Positions 30,883 through 31,052 of a stretch of 31,052 nt of DNA are shown here, piece after piece. Position 1 is the first letter of the stretch. Each line of letters starts with the position of its first letter. Both the position numbers and the translations under genes were made by a program. The DNA is from a virus. The stretch covers positions 1 through 31,052 of the IMG/VR virus record IMGVR_UViG_3300031625_000018, one strand, 5' to 3'. The notes below the pieces were generated by a model. It ran no database searches, was not told the origin of the DNA, and worked only from the letters and a program-made list of their open reading frames with translations.

Positions 30883-30921
30883 TGTCGCTTGTCGCTTGTG
30901 GTTGCGGTGTCGCTTGTCGCT
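30883..30921 (+). repeat. TGTCGCT heptamer iterons, two tandem pairs
   Basis: tgtcgct occurs at 30883-30889, 30890-30896, 30908-30914 and 30915-30921: two head-to-tail pairs offset by 25 bases. Repeated short direct repeats downstream of a possible helicase loader recall initiator-binding iterons of replication origins; this is inference. Confidence 0.6.
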
Positions 30922-30970
30922 GGCGTGGGTCGCAGGTGCTTACTGCGACTAAGAGATGGGCTGTCCCTAG

Positions 30971-31005
30971 CCACCAGGCCGCCGGCCATATCGGCGGCCT
31001 AGTGG
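30971..31005 (+). terminator. Long hairpin near right edge
   Basis: ccaccaggccgccg (30971-30984) pairs with cggcggcctagtgg (30992-31005) at 13 of 14 positions around a 7-base loop. The inner 8 bp are perfect and very GC-rich. There is no T tract after it. Could be a terminator or an origin/packaging structure. Confidence 0.5.
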
Positions 31006-31052
31006 TTCGGTAGTTGCTATGCCGCTGAGGGTCCAGTCCCGGCGGGGTCGTG

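Larger units (their letters stand above)
30619..31052. other. Right non-coding region with repeats and hairpins
   Basis: 434 bases without a convincing gene. It holds a 25-base direct repeat, a GC-rich hairpin cluster at 30730-30802, four heptamer repeats at 30883-30921 and a long hairpin at 30971-31005. Composition is G/T-rich on the + strand, similar to the left non-coding region, so the two may be neighbours in a circular or permuted genome. It could hold a replication origin, an RNA, or terminators of the early unit. Confidence 0.6.

Noticed and set aside
30816-31013. Frame with a lipobox-like SLVAC, possible small lipoprotein
   Set aside because: Begins at a GTG with no spaced ribosome-binding site, runs through the heptamer repeats and the long hairpin, and its hydrophobic part comes from the repeats.
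30992-31052. tRNA-like look (D-loop-like ttcggtag and a T-arm-like ggtccagtccc)
   Set aside because: Too few bases between the arms for an anticodon stem, no acceptor pairing, and the left part is fully used in the 13-of-14 hairpin.

Overview
This window looks like part, perhaps most, of the genome of a lytic short-tailed (podovirus-like) bacteriophage of an actinobacterium, probably from an environmental assembly. Every convincing gene is on the + strand and genes are packed with 1-20 base overlaps. GC is high by eye and GTG/TTG starts are common. The actinobacterial host is inferred from a WhiB-family gene near the right end, from TAnnnT-type -10 boxes, and from similarity of many proteins to actinophage families. 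I see no integrase, repressor, tRNA or CRISPR array. I also see no tape-measure, tail-tube or sheath gene, so a long tail is unlikely.

Layout. (1) 1-308: poly-C edge and a G/T-rich non-coding stretch with one hairpin. (2) 309-5515: packaging module with a proline-rich unknown protein, a small conserved phage protein, large terminase (with an N-terminal HTH-like segment), portal, and a small basic protein. (3) 5518-14814: about 9.3 kb of four consecutive large proteins between portal and scaffold, interpreted as internal virion/DNA-ejection proteins. One is a 1628-residue giant with a hydrophobic segment, another carries a lysozyme-like domain. (4) 14815-16496: promoter, scaffold, N4-gp56-like major capsid protein, then a strong hairpin. 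(5) 16497-21329: small basic peptide, minor virion proteins, fibres (one extremely glycine-rich), a jelly-roll polysaccharide-lyase-like protein, a TM/coiled-coil protein and a protein with 22-residue repeats. (6) 21326-25527: head-tail connector, beta-propeller-like tail nozzle, small unknown protein, metallophosphoesterase and r1t-type holin. (7) 25528-30618: a promoter then an early/replication-recombination module: Cas4/RecB-like nuclease with four Fe-S cysteines, Rad52/ERF-like annealing protein, SSB, Holliday-junction-resolvase-like nuclease, WhiB regulator, possible helicase loader and several very small zinc-ribbon or membrane proteins. (8) 30619-31052: non-coding, with direct repeats, heptamer iterons and several hairpins.

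How it fits together. The two best promoter candidates (14823 and 25529-25558) share an 11-base core and lie in front of the capsid unit and the early unit, which suggests at least two transcription units read in the same direction. DNA polymerase, primase/helicase and a dedicated endolysin are not present, so either the genome continues beyond the window or the phage relies on host replication. All functional calls come from motif recognition by eye; no database search was run.
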